DNA of 64,000 nucleotides from Pseudohaliea sp964438205 (GTDB taxonomy: Bacteria; Pseudomonadota; Gammaproteobacteria; Pseudomonadales; Halieaceae): NCBI GenBank assembly GCA_964438205.1, contig CAYTJQ010000008.1:18198-82197 (forward strand), read 5' to 3'. Position 1 is the first letter of the stretch. Each line of letters opens with the position of its first letter. Position numbers and translations under genes: made by a program. A model generated the notes under the pieces. It had not been told where the DNA came from. It ran no database searches and saw nothing but the letters and a program-made list of their open reading frames with translations. Below, one piece after another: positions 44,308 through 52,007 of the stretch.

Positions 44308-45600
44308 TCAGTCGAAGGGATGCCGCAGGACGATCGTCTCGACCCGGTCCGGGCCTGTGGAAATGATATCGATGGGCGCACCGACCACCGCCTCGATGCG
44401 GGCGATGTAGTCGCGGGCGGCCTGCGGCAGGTCGTCAAGGCTGCGGGCACCGAGGGTGGTCTCCTGCCAGCCGGGCACCGTCTCGTAGACCGGGACCAGG
44501 CCCGCGTAGTCGTCCGAGTCGATGGGGGCCGGCACCGGGTTGCCGTCCGCGTCGGCGTAGCCCACGCAGAGCTGGATCGACTCCAGGCCGTCGAGCACGT
44601 CGAGCTTGGTCAGGCAGAGGCCGCTCACCGAGTTGATGGACACGGCGTTGCGCAGGGCCACGGCGTCGAACCAGCCGCAGCGCCGCGGGCGGCCCGTGGT
44701 GGCGCCGAACTCGTGACCCCGGGAAGCGAGGTGGGCGCCGGTGTCGTCGAACAGTTCCGTCGGGAACGGCCCGGATCCGACGCGGGTCGTGTAGGCCTTG
44801 GTGATGCCGAGCACGTAGTCGAGGTACAGCGGGCCCACACCGGAGCCGGTGGCCGTGCCACCGGCGGTCGTGTTCGAGCTGGTGACGAAGGGGTAGGTAC
44901 CGTGGTCGATGTCGAGCAGCGAGCCCTGCGCCCCCTCGAAGAGAATGCGCGCACCCTTGCGGCGCAGCTCGTGAAGCAGCGCGGTGACGTCGGCCATCAT
45001 CGGCAGCAGTTCCTCGCCCTGGGCGAGGGCCGCATCGGCGACCGCGTTCACGTCCAGCGGCGCGACGTGGTAGAAGTGCTCGAGCTGGAAATTGTGGTAC
45101 TCGAGCACTTCCTCGAGACGGCGCCGGAAACGCTCCGGGTGCGCGAGGTCACCGAGGCGCAGGCCGCGGCGGGCGACCTTGTCCTCGTAGGCGGGGCCGA
45201 TGCCGCGGCCGGTGGTACCGATCTTGGCATCGCCACGGCGCAGCTCGCGGGACTTGTCGAGTTCCACGTGGTAGGGAAGGATCAGCGGGCAGGCCGGGGA
45301 CAGGCGCAGGCGCTCGCGCACCGGCACACCGCGCTCCTCGAGTTCGCGCAGCTCTTTGAGCAACGCGTCCGGGGCGAGTACCACGCCGTTGCCGATGAGG
45401 CACTGCACGTCGGCGCGCAGAACGCCCGAGGGAATCAGGTGCAGCACCGTCTTCTGGCCGTCGCAGACCAGGGTATGGCCCGCATTGTGCCCGCCCTGGA
45501 AGCGGACCACGGCATCGGCCCGGTCCGTGAGCAGGTCGACGATCTTGCCCTTGCCCTCGTCACCCCACTGGGTACCGAGGACCACGATGTTCTTTCTCAT
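44308..45600 (-). CDS. purA: Adenylosuccinate synthetase
   Basis: PurA joins IMP and aspartate using GTP, the committed AMP step. The 430-residue protein has the GTP-binding VVLGTQWGDEGKGK, the catalytic Asp/His region of GGHNAGHTL, GIGPAYEDK, and the C-terminal NKxD-like TKLDVLDG. It overlaps the hisZ stop by four bases (ATGA), so it is the terminal gene of the yjeT-hisZ-purA group. Confidence 0.97.
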   Translation of the reverse strand: MRKNIVVLGTQWGDEGKGKIVDLLTDRADAVVRFQGGHNAGHTLVCDGQKTVLHLIPSGVLRADVQCLIGNGVVLAPDALLKELRELEERGVPVRERLRLSPACPLILPYHVELDKSRELRRGDAKIGTTGRGIGPAYEDKVARRGLRLGDLAHPERFRRRLEEVLEYHNFQLEHFYHVAPLDVNAVADAALAQGEELLPMMADVTALLHELRRKGARILFEGAQGSLLDIDHGTYPFVTSSNTTAGGTATGSGVGPLYLDYVLGITKAYTTRVGSGPFPTELFDDTGAHLASRGHEFGATTGRPRRCGWFDAVALRNAVSINSVSGLCLTKLDVLDGLESIQLCVGYADADGNPVPAPIDSDDYAGLVPVYETVPGWQETTLGARSLDDLPQAARDYIARIEAVVGAPIDIISTGPDRVETIVLRHPFD

Positions 45601-46799
45601 GGTTCCTGTCTCGTTTTGCCGCGGCGCGGACGCACCGCCCAGCTGCCGCCCCTGGCGGCCAGTTCCCGGTCACAGCGCGGATCCGTTTCGCCGGCGAGGG
45701 ACACGATCACCACCTCGCCCGCGGCGCGCAGTTCATTGATGGCCGCCAGCAGCGCCGGGTCGTCCCCGGCGGGGGCGGCGATGGCACCGGCGGCTTCCGC
45801 ACCGTTACCGGTAAGGGCGGCCTGCAGCTGCACCAGGGTCTTCAGGTCCGTGGCAAAGCCGGTCGCCGGCCGTGCCCGGCCGTAGGCACGGCCGACGTTG
45901 TCGTAGCGCCCGCCATTGGCCACGGCCTCGCCGTGGCGAGGCAGGTAGGCGGCGAACACGATGCCCGTGTGGTAGTGGTAGCCGCGCAGTTCCGCGAGGT
46001 CGAAGTAGACATCGACCCCGGGGTGGTGGGCGCTCACCTGCGCAGCCACGGCGCGCAGGGTTTCCAGGGCATCGCTGACCGCCGGCGCCACCGGCGCGAG
46101 CTCGGCCGCCGCGCGGTCGAGGACCGAGGCGTCACCGTGCAGGTTCAGGAGCGCCGACAGCGCGCCCCGGGCCCGCGAGTCGGCCTCGGCGAGCACGGCT
46201 TCCAGATCCGGGCGGGACTTGCGCTGCAGGGCATCGAAGACCGCCGCCTCCACCGCCGGCGGCAGGGCCAGCTGCGCCAGCAGCGCACCGCAGACATCGC
46301 CGTGGCCGAGATCGAGCGTCACGGCCTTGTCGAGGCCTGCCGCTGCAAGCGTCGCCAGCATCAGGTTGATGATCTCCACGTCGGCCGCGAGGGTGGCGGC
46401 GCCGAACAGCTCTGCCCCGGCCTGCACCGGCGCCCGGGAGGCGAGCGGCGTCTTCTGCCGCGCATGCAGGGTAGAACCGGCGTAGCACAGGCGGCTGACG
46501 CCGTCGTCGGCGAGCGCGTGCGCATCGATACGCGCGACCTGCGGCGTGATGTCGGCCCGGATACCGAGCGTGCGCCCGCTGGGCTGGTCCGGGACCTTGA
46601 AGGTGAGGATGTCGAGGTCAGCGCCCACACCCTCGAGGAGGGACTCGGTGAACTCCACCAGCGGCGGCACCACGAGCTGGTAACCCCAGCTCGCGTAGAG
46701 ATCGAGCACCCGGCGGCGCAGCGCTTCCAGCCGCGCAGCGCGCTCGGGCAGCAGTTCGTCGACGCCGTCGGGCAGCTGCCAGCGGTCTACCGTGTCCAT
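45597..46799 (-). CDS. hisZ: ATP phosphoribosyltransferase regulatory subunit
   Basis: HisZ is a catalytically inactive HisRS-like protein that activates short-form HisG, the first enzyme of histidine synthesis. The 400-residue protein has the class II tRNA-synthetase scaffold (LPDGVDELLPERAARLEALRRRVLDLY shown as LPDGVDELLP, then IRADITPQVARID) with the catalytic motif 2 arginine region altered as in HisZ. I chose ATG 46799 because MDTVDRWQLPDG matches the family; a TTG at 46811 would add four residues. hisG is not in the window. Confidence 0.92.
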   Translation of the reverse strand: MDTVDRWQLPDGVDELLPERAARLEALRRRVLDLYASWGYQLVVPPLVEFTESLLEGVGADLDILTFKVPDQPSGRTLGIRADITPQVARIDAHALADDGVSRLCYAGSTLHARQKTPLASRAPVQAGAELFGAATLAADVEIINLMLATLAAAGLDKAVTLDLGHGDVCGALLAQLALPPAVEAAVFDALQRKSRPDLEAVLAEADSRARGALSALLNLHGDASVLDRAAAELAPVAPAVSDALETLRAVAAQVSAHHPGVDVYFDLAELRGYHYHTGIVFAAYLPRHGEAVANGGRYDNVGRAYGRARPATGFATDLKTLVQLQAALTGNGAEAAGAIAAPAGDDPALLAAINELRAAGEVVIVSLAGETDPRCDRELAARGGSWAVRPRRGKTRQEP

Positions 46800-46807
46800 C
46801 GCCGTAC

Positions 46808-46999
46808 TCAATTCACCAGGTAGAGAAGGCCCAGGCCCACGAGCATGCTGCCGAGGCCGAAGCGCCGGATCGTCCTGTCATCCAGCTGCGCCACCAGCAC
46901 CACCATGCTTCGCCAGCGCGCCGGGGACAGGAACGGCAGAAAGCCCTCGAGCACCAGCACGAGGGCCACCGCGACCGGGAAGACCTGCCAGAAATCCAT
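46808..46999 (-). CDS. yjeT: DUF2065 family small membrane protein (YjeT-like)
   Basis: A 63-residue protein with two hydrophobic helices (about 5-24 and 44-62), starting MDFWQVF. It matches YjeT (DUF2065), whose gene follows hflC in gammaproteobacteria. GGAG lies four bases before ATG 46999. Function unknown. A terminator stands between it and hflC. Confidence 0.85.
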   Translation of the reverse strand: MDFWQVFPVAVALVLVLEGFLPFLSPARWRSMVVLVAQLDDRTIRRFGLGSMLVGLGLLYLVN

Positions 47000-47033
47000 A
47001 GGGCTCCGTAACGGGCCAGTAACAGGGGTCAAC

Positions 47034-47054
47034 AAAAAACCGCGGGACCCGCGG
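47034..47054 (-). terminator. Rho-independent terminator after hflC
   Basis: Minus-strand hairpin with perfect 7-base arms CCGCGGG and CCCGCGG around one base, followed by six T. It lies 80 bases beyond the hflC stop and 35 bases before the yjeT start, separating the hflX-hflKC group from yjeT-hisZ-purA. Confidence 0.8.
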
Positions 47055-47133
47055 GGCGCGGGCCCCACCGATCCTCACGGTTGGCGAATGGTACCACAGT
47101 GCCGGCGCGCAGGGCGCCAGCCGCCGCGGCCAA

Positions 47134-48009
47134 TCAGTTGTTGGCGCCGGCGTCCTTCAGGTAGCGGAAGAACTCGCTGTCCGGCTGCAGGAGCATGATG
47201 TCGCCCTGCGACTGGAAGGCCTCGCCGTAGGCCCTAAGGCTGCGGGTGAAGCTGTAGAACTCCGGGTCCTGGCCGAAGGCACTGGCGTAGATCGCCGTGG
47301 CGCGGGCGTCGCCCTCACCGCGGATCTCCTCCGCGTCGCGGAAGGCGTTGGCCTCGATCACCGTGACCTCGCGGTCCGCGGCGGCGCGGATACCCTCGGC
47401 GAGCTCCCGGCCCTGGGCGCGGTGCTCGCGGGCTTCCTTCTCGCGCTCGGCGTTCATGCGCCGGTAGACCGACTCGGACACGTCCGGCGGCAGGTCGATC
47501 TGCTTCACGCGCACATCGATGATCTCCACGCCGAGTTCAGTCCGGGCGACCTCGTCGAGGTCCCGGGTGATGATCTCCATGAGCTCGTCGCGCTCCCCGG
47601 ACACCACTTCCTGGATCGTGCGCGCGGCCACCTGGTTGCGCAGGCCGTCATTGATGCGCTGCGCGAGCAGTCCGGCGGCCCGCGACTCCTCACCGTTGGT
47701 GGCGGTGTAGAACTTGGCCGTGTCGTCTACCCGGAATTTGGCGTAGGAGTCGACGATCAGCGCCTTCTGCTCCTGGGTGAAATAGCGCTCGGGCTGCGAA
47801 TCGACGGTCAGCACGCGGCCGTCGAACTTGCGCACGTTGTTCACGAAAGGAATCTTCACGTGCAGCCCCGGCTTCAGGTCGGCGTTCACCACCTCACCGA
47901 AGCGCAACAGCACGCCGCGCTCGGTCTCCTTGATGATGAACAGCGAATTGCTGGCAACGAACAGGGCGATGACCGCCAGTAGCGTCAGCGTTAGGTTACG
48001 TCCCGACAT
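47134..48009 (-). CDS. hflC: Protease modulator HflC
   Basis: HflC with HflK forms the membrane cage that regulates FtsH proteolysis. The 291-residue SPFH/Band-7 protein has an N-terminal transmembrane helix (about 7-22), GVLLRFGEVVN and the long helical region with REHRAQGRELAEGIRAAADREVTVI. Its start is one base after hflK. Expression is terminated downstream by the hairpin at 47034-47054. Confidence 0.95.
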   Translation of the reverse strand: MSGRNLTLTLLAVIALFVASNSLFIIKETERGVLLRFGEVVNADLKPGLHVKIPFVNNVRKFDGRVLTVDSQPERYFTQEQKALIVDSYAKFRVDDTAKFYTATNGEESRAAGLLAQRINDGLRNQVAARTIQEVVSGERDELMEIITRDLDEVARTELGVEIIDVRVKQIDLPPDVSESVYRRMNAEREKEAREHRAQGRELAEGIRAAADREVTVIEANAFRDAEEIRGEGDARATAIYASAFGQDPEFYSFTRSLRAYGEAFQSQGDIMLLQPDSEFFRYLKDAGANN

Positions 48010-48010
48010 C

Positions 48011-49168
48011 TCAGCGTCCTCCTCCGCGACGGTTCTGCTGGGCCGCGGCGTCGCGCCGCAGCTGCTCGGTCACCGCGTCCGTGAGCTCCCGGATCGTGGC
48101 GCTGTCGAGGGACATCTCCCGCCCCCGGGGCGCGCTCGCGGCCCGCTCGGCCATCTTGTCGAGCGGCAGGTACATGACGTTGTTGCCGCCCTCGACGTCG
48201 ACCATGACCTTGTTGGTCTTGCCGAGCACGCCCTGCATGGCGTCGATGTAAAGGCGCTCGCGGGTGACCTCCGGCGCCTTCCGGTACTCCGTGAGGAGCT
48301 GCCGGAAACGCTCCGCCTCACCCTCTGCGCGGGCGACGACCTGGTCGCGGTAGGCCGAGGCCTCCTCGATGGTGCGCTGGGCGCGGCCCCGGGCCTCGGG
48401 GACGATGCCGTTGGCGTAGGACTGGGCCTCGTTCTTGACCCGCTCCTCGTCCTCGCGGGCCTTGATCACGTCGTCGAAGGCGGCCTGCACCTGGCTCGGC
48501 GGCTTCGACTCGTCGACGTTGACCTTGCTGATGCGGATCCCGGTGCCGTAGTTGCTGGTGTAGGCCTGCAGCCGGTCGCGCATCTCCTGGGCGATCCGCG
48601 CCCGGCCCTCGGTGAGCACCAGGTCCATGGTCATGCCGCCGACCACGTGGCGCAGGGCACTCTGCGCGGCCTGCTCGAGGGAGTTCTCCGGGGCGCGCAC
48701 CTCGAGCACGTAGCTCTTGACGTCGTCGACCACGTACTGCACGGAGGTGCGCACCTCGACGATGTTCTCGTCCTGGGTGAGCATCACCTCGCGGAAGCTG
48801 GCGGAGCGCACCTTGGTCGTATTGACCTTGATGACCTCGTCGATGAGCGGCGGGTTCCAGTGCAGGCCCGGCATCGCCGTGCTCTGGTACTTGCCGAAAC
48901 GCAGCACCACGGCCCGCTCCTGCTCGTCGACCTGGTAGAAGCCCATGAGGGCCCAGACAACGAAGAGGCCCGCGGCCACCAGTCCGAGCATGGCGCCGGA
49001 GAGGCTGCTGCCCCCGCCGCCGCCGGAACCGCCGCGGCGCCCGCCGAACAGGCCACCGAGACGCTGCTGCAGCTTGCGCAGGGCCTCATCGAGGTCCGGC
49101 GGCCCCTGGTCGCCGCCGCCCCACGGGTCGTTCGGTTTGTTGCCGCCACCCGGCTCGTTCCAGGCCAT
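48011..49168 (-). CDS. hflK: Protease modulator HflK
   Basis: HflK is the partner of HflC in the FtsH regulatory complex. The 385-residue protein begins MAWNEPGGGNKPNDPWG, a Gly/Pro-rich cytoplasmic stretch, then a transmembrane helix (about 60-80) and the SPFH domain with AVVLRFGKYQST. A GGGNNVMYLPLDKM-type C-terminus follows. AGGAG lies six bases before ATG 49168, favouring it over ATG 49174. Its upstream spacer (49169-49298) holds a promoter candidate. Confidence 0.95.
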   Translation of the reverse strand: MAWNEPGGGNKPNDPWGGGDQGPPDLDEALRKLQQRLGGLFGGRRGGSGGGGGSSLSGAMLGLVAAGLFVVWALMGFYQVDEQERAVVLRFGKYQSTAMPGLHWNPPLIDEVIKVNTTKVRSASFREVMLTQDENIVEVRTSVQYVVDDVKSYVLEVRAPENSLEQAAQSALRHVVGGMTMDLVLTEGRARIAQEMRDRLQAYTSNYGTGIRISKVNVDESKPPSQVQAAFDDVIKAREDEERVKNEAQSYANGIVPEARGRAQRTIEEASAYRDQVVARAEGEAERFRQLLTEYRKAPEVTRERLYIDAMQGVLGKTNKVMVDVEGGNNVMYLPLDKMAERAASAPRGREMSLDSATIRELTDAVTEQLRRDAAAQQNRRGGGR

Positions 49169-49196
49169 AGCCATCTCCTGATTGTTAAAGCGACTC

Positions 49197-49205
49197 ATTC
49201 TAGCA
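49197..49205 (-). promoter_or_regulatory. Candidate extended -10 for hflKC
   Basis: Minus-strand TGC-TAGAAT, 29 bases before the hflK ATG. -35 weak. Suggests hflKC can be transcribed independently of hflX. Confidence 0.4.
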
Positions 49206-49298
49206 AAAAGGGAGGGTGCCCCATTACTGCTCGGCCCCTCAAGTTCCCGGCACCGGTTCCCGGCGACAGCTCCACACAGTGTCCACGCAACCACCGGC

Positions 49299-50564
49299 TC
49301 AGGGCGCGCCCTCGCTGGCCACGAGCCGGTCCCAGTCCGCCCGCGGCAGGCGCACGGAGACGTGGGCGACACCGTCGCTGCCGTAATGCTCGTCGCGCAC
49401 GGCGCCGAGGCGGTAAAGGGCCGCGCGGAAGCGGCCCTGCTCCGGGGCGAGCACCAGCTCGCGGGCCACCATGTCGTCGCCCACCAGCTCGCCGATGGCG
49501 CCGAGGAGCGCCTCGAGGCCGCTGCCGTCCCGCGCGCTCACCCAGGCCCGCACGGGGCGGCCGGCGTCGTCACGGTCGATGCGCGGCGTTGTCTCCAGCA
49601 GGTCGACCTTGTTGTACACCTCGAGCTGCGGCACGTCCTCGGCGCCGATTTCCCGCAGCACCTCGTGCACCTGCAACGCTTGCTCGGCGCGCTCCTCGCT
49701 GGCCGCATCGACCACGTGCAGGAGCAGGTCGGCGTTGCGCGTCTCTTCAAGGGTCGCCTTGAAGGCCTCCACGAGCCGGTGCGGCAGGTGGGAAATGAAA
49801 CCGACGGTATCGGCGAGGATCACCGGCCCCGCCTCCGGCAGCTCCAGCCGGCGCAGCGTCGGGTCCAGGGTGGCGAAGAGCTGATCCGCGGCGTAGACCC
49901 CCGCCGTCGTGAGGCCGTTGAACAGCGTCGACTTGCCGGCGTTCGTGTAGCCCACCAGCGCCACCGTCGGCACCTCCGCGCGGCGGCGCGAGCGGCGCCC
50001 CTGTTCGCGCTGGCGACGCACCTTCTCGAGACGGCCGACGATGGACTTGATACGCGCGCGCAGGAGCCGCCGGTCCGTTTCCAGCTGTGTCTCCCCCGGG
50101 CCGCGCAGGCCGATACCGCCCTTCTGCCGCTCCAGGTGGGTCCAGCCGCGGACGAGCCGCGTGCTCATGTGCGAGAGCTGCGCCAGCTCCACCTGCAGCT
50201 TGCCCTCGTGGGTGCGGGCGCGCTGGGCGAAAATATCGAGGATGAGGCCGGTGCGGTCGAGCACGCGGCACTTGAGCGCGCGCTCGAGGTTGCGCTCCTG
50301 GCTCGGGCTCAAGGTGTGGTTGAAGATGACCACCTGCGCATCGTACTCGCGCACGGCCGCGGCGATCTCCTCCAGCTTCCCGGAGCCGACGAAAGTGCCG
50401 GCATGCGGCGCATCGCGACGGCCCATGATGTAGGCCACGGGGTCGCCGCCCGCCGAGAGGACGAGCTCCTCGAACTCCCGGGGGTCATCGGCCTCGCGCT
50501 CGCGCCCCATTTCCATGTGCACGAGCACGGCGACCTCGCCGGACGCAGGCCGGTCAAAGAACAA
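49299..50564 (-). CDS. hflX: Ribosome-splitting GTPase HflX
   Basis: HflX splits stalled ribosomes after stress. The 421-residue protein has the N-terminal HflX domain (GTFVGSGKLEEI and VVIFNHTLSPSQERNLE), the GTPase G1 GYTNAGKSTLF, G3 DTVGFISHLPH and G4 YNKVDLL. It starts at TTG 50564, supported by GAGGGA about eight bases upstream and by the family opening FFDRP; no upstream ATG fits. It lies 44 bases after hfq. Confidence 0.94.
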   Translation of the reverse strand: MFFDRPASGEVAVLVHMEMGREREADDPREFEELVLSAGGDPVAYIMGRRDAPHAGTFVGSGKLEEIAAAVREYDAQVVIFNHTLSPSQERNLERALKCRVLDRTGLILDIFAQRARTHEGKLQVELAQLSHMSTRLVRGWTHLERQKGGIGLRGPGETQLETDRRLLRARIKSIVGRLEKVRRQREQGRRSRRRAEVPTVALVGYTNAGKSTLFNGLTTAGVYAADQLFATLDPTLRRLELPEAGPVILADTVGFISHLPHRLVEAFKATLEETRNADLLLHVVDAASEERAEQALQVHEVLREIGAEDVPQLEVYNKVDLLETTPRIDRDDAGRPVRAWVSARDGSGLEALLGAIGELVGDDMVARELVLAPEQGRFRAALYRLGAVRDEHYGSDGVAHVSVRLPRADWDRLVASEGAP

Positions 50565-50608
50565 GTGGGCGTTCCCTCATCATGCGCCGGCGCGGGCCGG
50601 CGCCGCGT

Positions 50609-50863
50609 TCAGTCCTGGCCGTTGCCATTGTCCTCGGGGGGGTTCTGCATGGGCATGCGCACCACGCGCCCGGGCACGACGGTCGAGATGGCGTGCTTGT
50701 AGACCATCTGGCTGACCGTGTTCTTGAGCAGGACGACGAACTGGTCGAAAGACTCGATCTGGCCCTGGAGCTTGATGCCGTTGACCAGGTAGATCGATAC
50801 CGGGACCCGTTCCTTGCGCAGGATATTCAGGTAAGGGTCTTGTAGCGTGTGCCCTTTTGACAT
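50609..50863 (-). CDS. hfq: RNA chaperone Hfq
   Basis: Hfq is the hexameric Sm-like protein that pairs small RNAs with mRNAs. The 84-residue protein has Sm1 (LQDPYLNILRKERVPVSIYLVNGIKLQGQIESFDQFVVLL, only motif parts given: LQDPYLN and QIESFDQF) and Sm2 (YKHAISTVVP), plus a short acidic tail. ATG 50863 is preceded by GGAG. The leader holds a 16-base perfect palindrome and a terminator-like structure separates it from miaA. Confidence 0.96.
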   Translation of the reverse strand: MSKGHTLQDPYLNILRKERVPVSIYLVNGIKLQGQIESFDQFVVLLKNTVSQMVYKHAISTVVPGRVVRMPMQNPPEDNGNGQD

Positions 50864-50884
50864 GACGCTTATCTCCATTTCATG

Positions 50885-50900
50885 GGCTCCCGCGGGAGCC
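50885..50900 (-). promoter_or_regulatory. Perfect palindrome in the hfq leader
   Basis: GGCTCCC-GC-GGGAGCC, 22 bases before the hfq ATG. It could form a leader hairpin close to the ribosome-binding site, or bind a dimeric regulator. Confidence 0.4.
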
Positions 50901-50924
50901 GGCTGTGTGGGCCCCAACCGGGCC

Positions 50925-50983
50925 AAAAAAAACCGAAGGGGCCGCGCCGCGCGCCCGCCCTTGCGAGCGCCCCGCGAGGCCCC
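50925..50983 (-). terminator. Terminator-like structure between miaA and hfq
   Basis: Minus-strand stem GGGGCC (50978-50983) with GGCCCC (50938-50943), a GC-rich loop, then eight T (50932-50925). It lies between the miaA stop and hfq start and could terminate or attenuate readthrough. Confidence 0.5.
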
Positions 50984-51034
50984 GAGGAACAGTGAGACTG
51001 CCGGTCACAGCAAACGTTCCCTGCCCCGATTCTA

Positions 51035-52006
51035 CTATATGGGGTGATACGCGAGATAGTTCAAGAGCAGATCGGCCGGATTGCCCGTTGCCGCCAGCCG
51101 CGGCTCCGGCAGCGTGTGCCTGACTACCCGACCGTCGTCGTCCGTGAGCAGCCAGTAGAGGTCCGGCCACTTGCGCAGCCAGGTGAGCTGCCGCTTGGCC
51201 AGCTGCCGGGTCGCTGCGATGGCCCGGTCCCGGGCCGTGGCCAGGCTCGTCTCCCCCGCGAGGTGCGCCCAGAGCTGCCGGTAGCCGACACTGCGCAGGG
51301 CCGGCAGCGCGGGGTCGAGGTCGCCCCGGGCCCGCAGCGCCGCGACCTCTTCCAGGAAACCCGCCGCGAGCATGGCATCAAAGCGCGCCGCAATCCGCGC
51401 GTGCAGCAGCGCCCGCTCCGCGGGACAGAGCGCCAGCTGCAGCACGCGGTAGCCGGCGGCCAGGGGCTCGCCGGCGGTGCCGTGCCAGGCCGACAGGGGC
51501 CGCCCGCTGGCGCGGTACACCTCGAGGGCCCGGGCCAGCCGCTGCGAATGGTTCGGGTGGATGCGCGCCGCGCTCGCCGGGTCCACCGCCGCCAGCTCCG
51601 CGTGCAGCGCCGGCCAGCCGCGCTCGGCCGCCTCGGCGGCGACGGCATCGCGCACCGCCGGCTCCGCCGGCGGCATCGGCGAGAGCCCCTCGAGGAAGGC
51701 GCGGAAGTAGAGCATGGTGCCCCCGACCAGCACCGGCACACGGCCGCGGGCGGCGATCGCCGGCAGCAGCGCCGCGAGGTCATCGACGAAGGCTGCGGCG
51801 GAGTAGGGATCGGCCGGGTCGCGGCGATCCAGCAGGTGATGGGGGGCTGCCGGGCGGGCCGCGCCGATGTCGAGGCCCCGGTAGACCAGGGTGGAATCGA
51901 CGCTCACCAGCTCCCCGGGCAGAGCGTCTACCACCGCCTCGGCGAGGGCCGTCTTGCCCGACGCCGTGGGCCCGAGGATGCACAGCACCGGGGGCTTGCC
52001 GGTCAC
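51035..52006 (-). CDS. miaA: tRNA dimethylallyltransferase
   Basis: MiaA adds a dimethylallyl group to A37 of tRNAs reading U-starting codons. The 323-residue protein has the P-loop GPTASGKTALA, VDSTLVYRGLDIGAA, the insertion domain and the GYRQLWAHLAGE motif. It starts at GTG 52006, one base after mutL, and is translationally coupled. A terminator-like hairpin follows before hfq. Confidence 0.95.
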   Translation of the reverse strand: MTGKPPVLCILGPTASGKTALAEAVVDALPGELVSVDSTLVYRGLDIGAARPAAPHHLLDRRDPADPYSAAAFVDDLAALLPAIAARGRVPVLVGGTMLYFRAFLEGLSPMPPAEPAVRDAVAAEAAERGWPALHAELAAVDPASAARIHPNHSQRLARALEVYRASGRPLSAWHGTAGEPLAAGYRVLQLALCPAERALLHARIAARFDAMLAAGFLEEVAALRARGDLDPALPALRSVGYRQLWAHLAGETSLATARDRAIAATRQLAKRQLTWLRKWPDLYWLLTDDDGRVVRHTLPEPRLAATGNPADLLLNYLAYHPI

Positions 52007-52007
52007 G

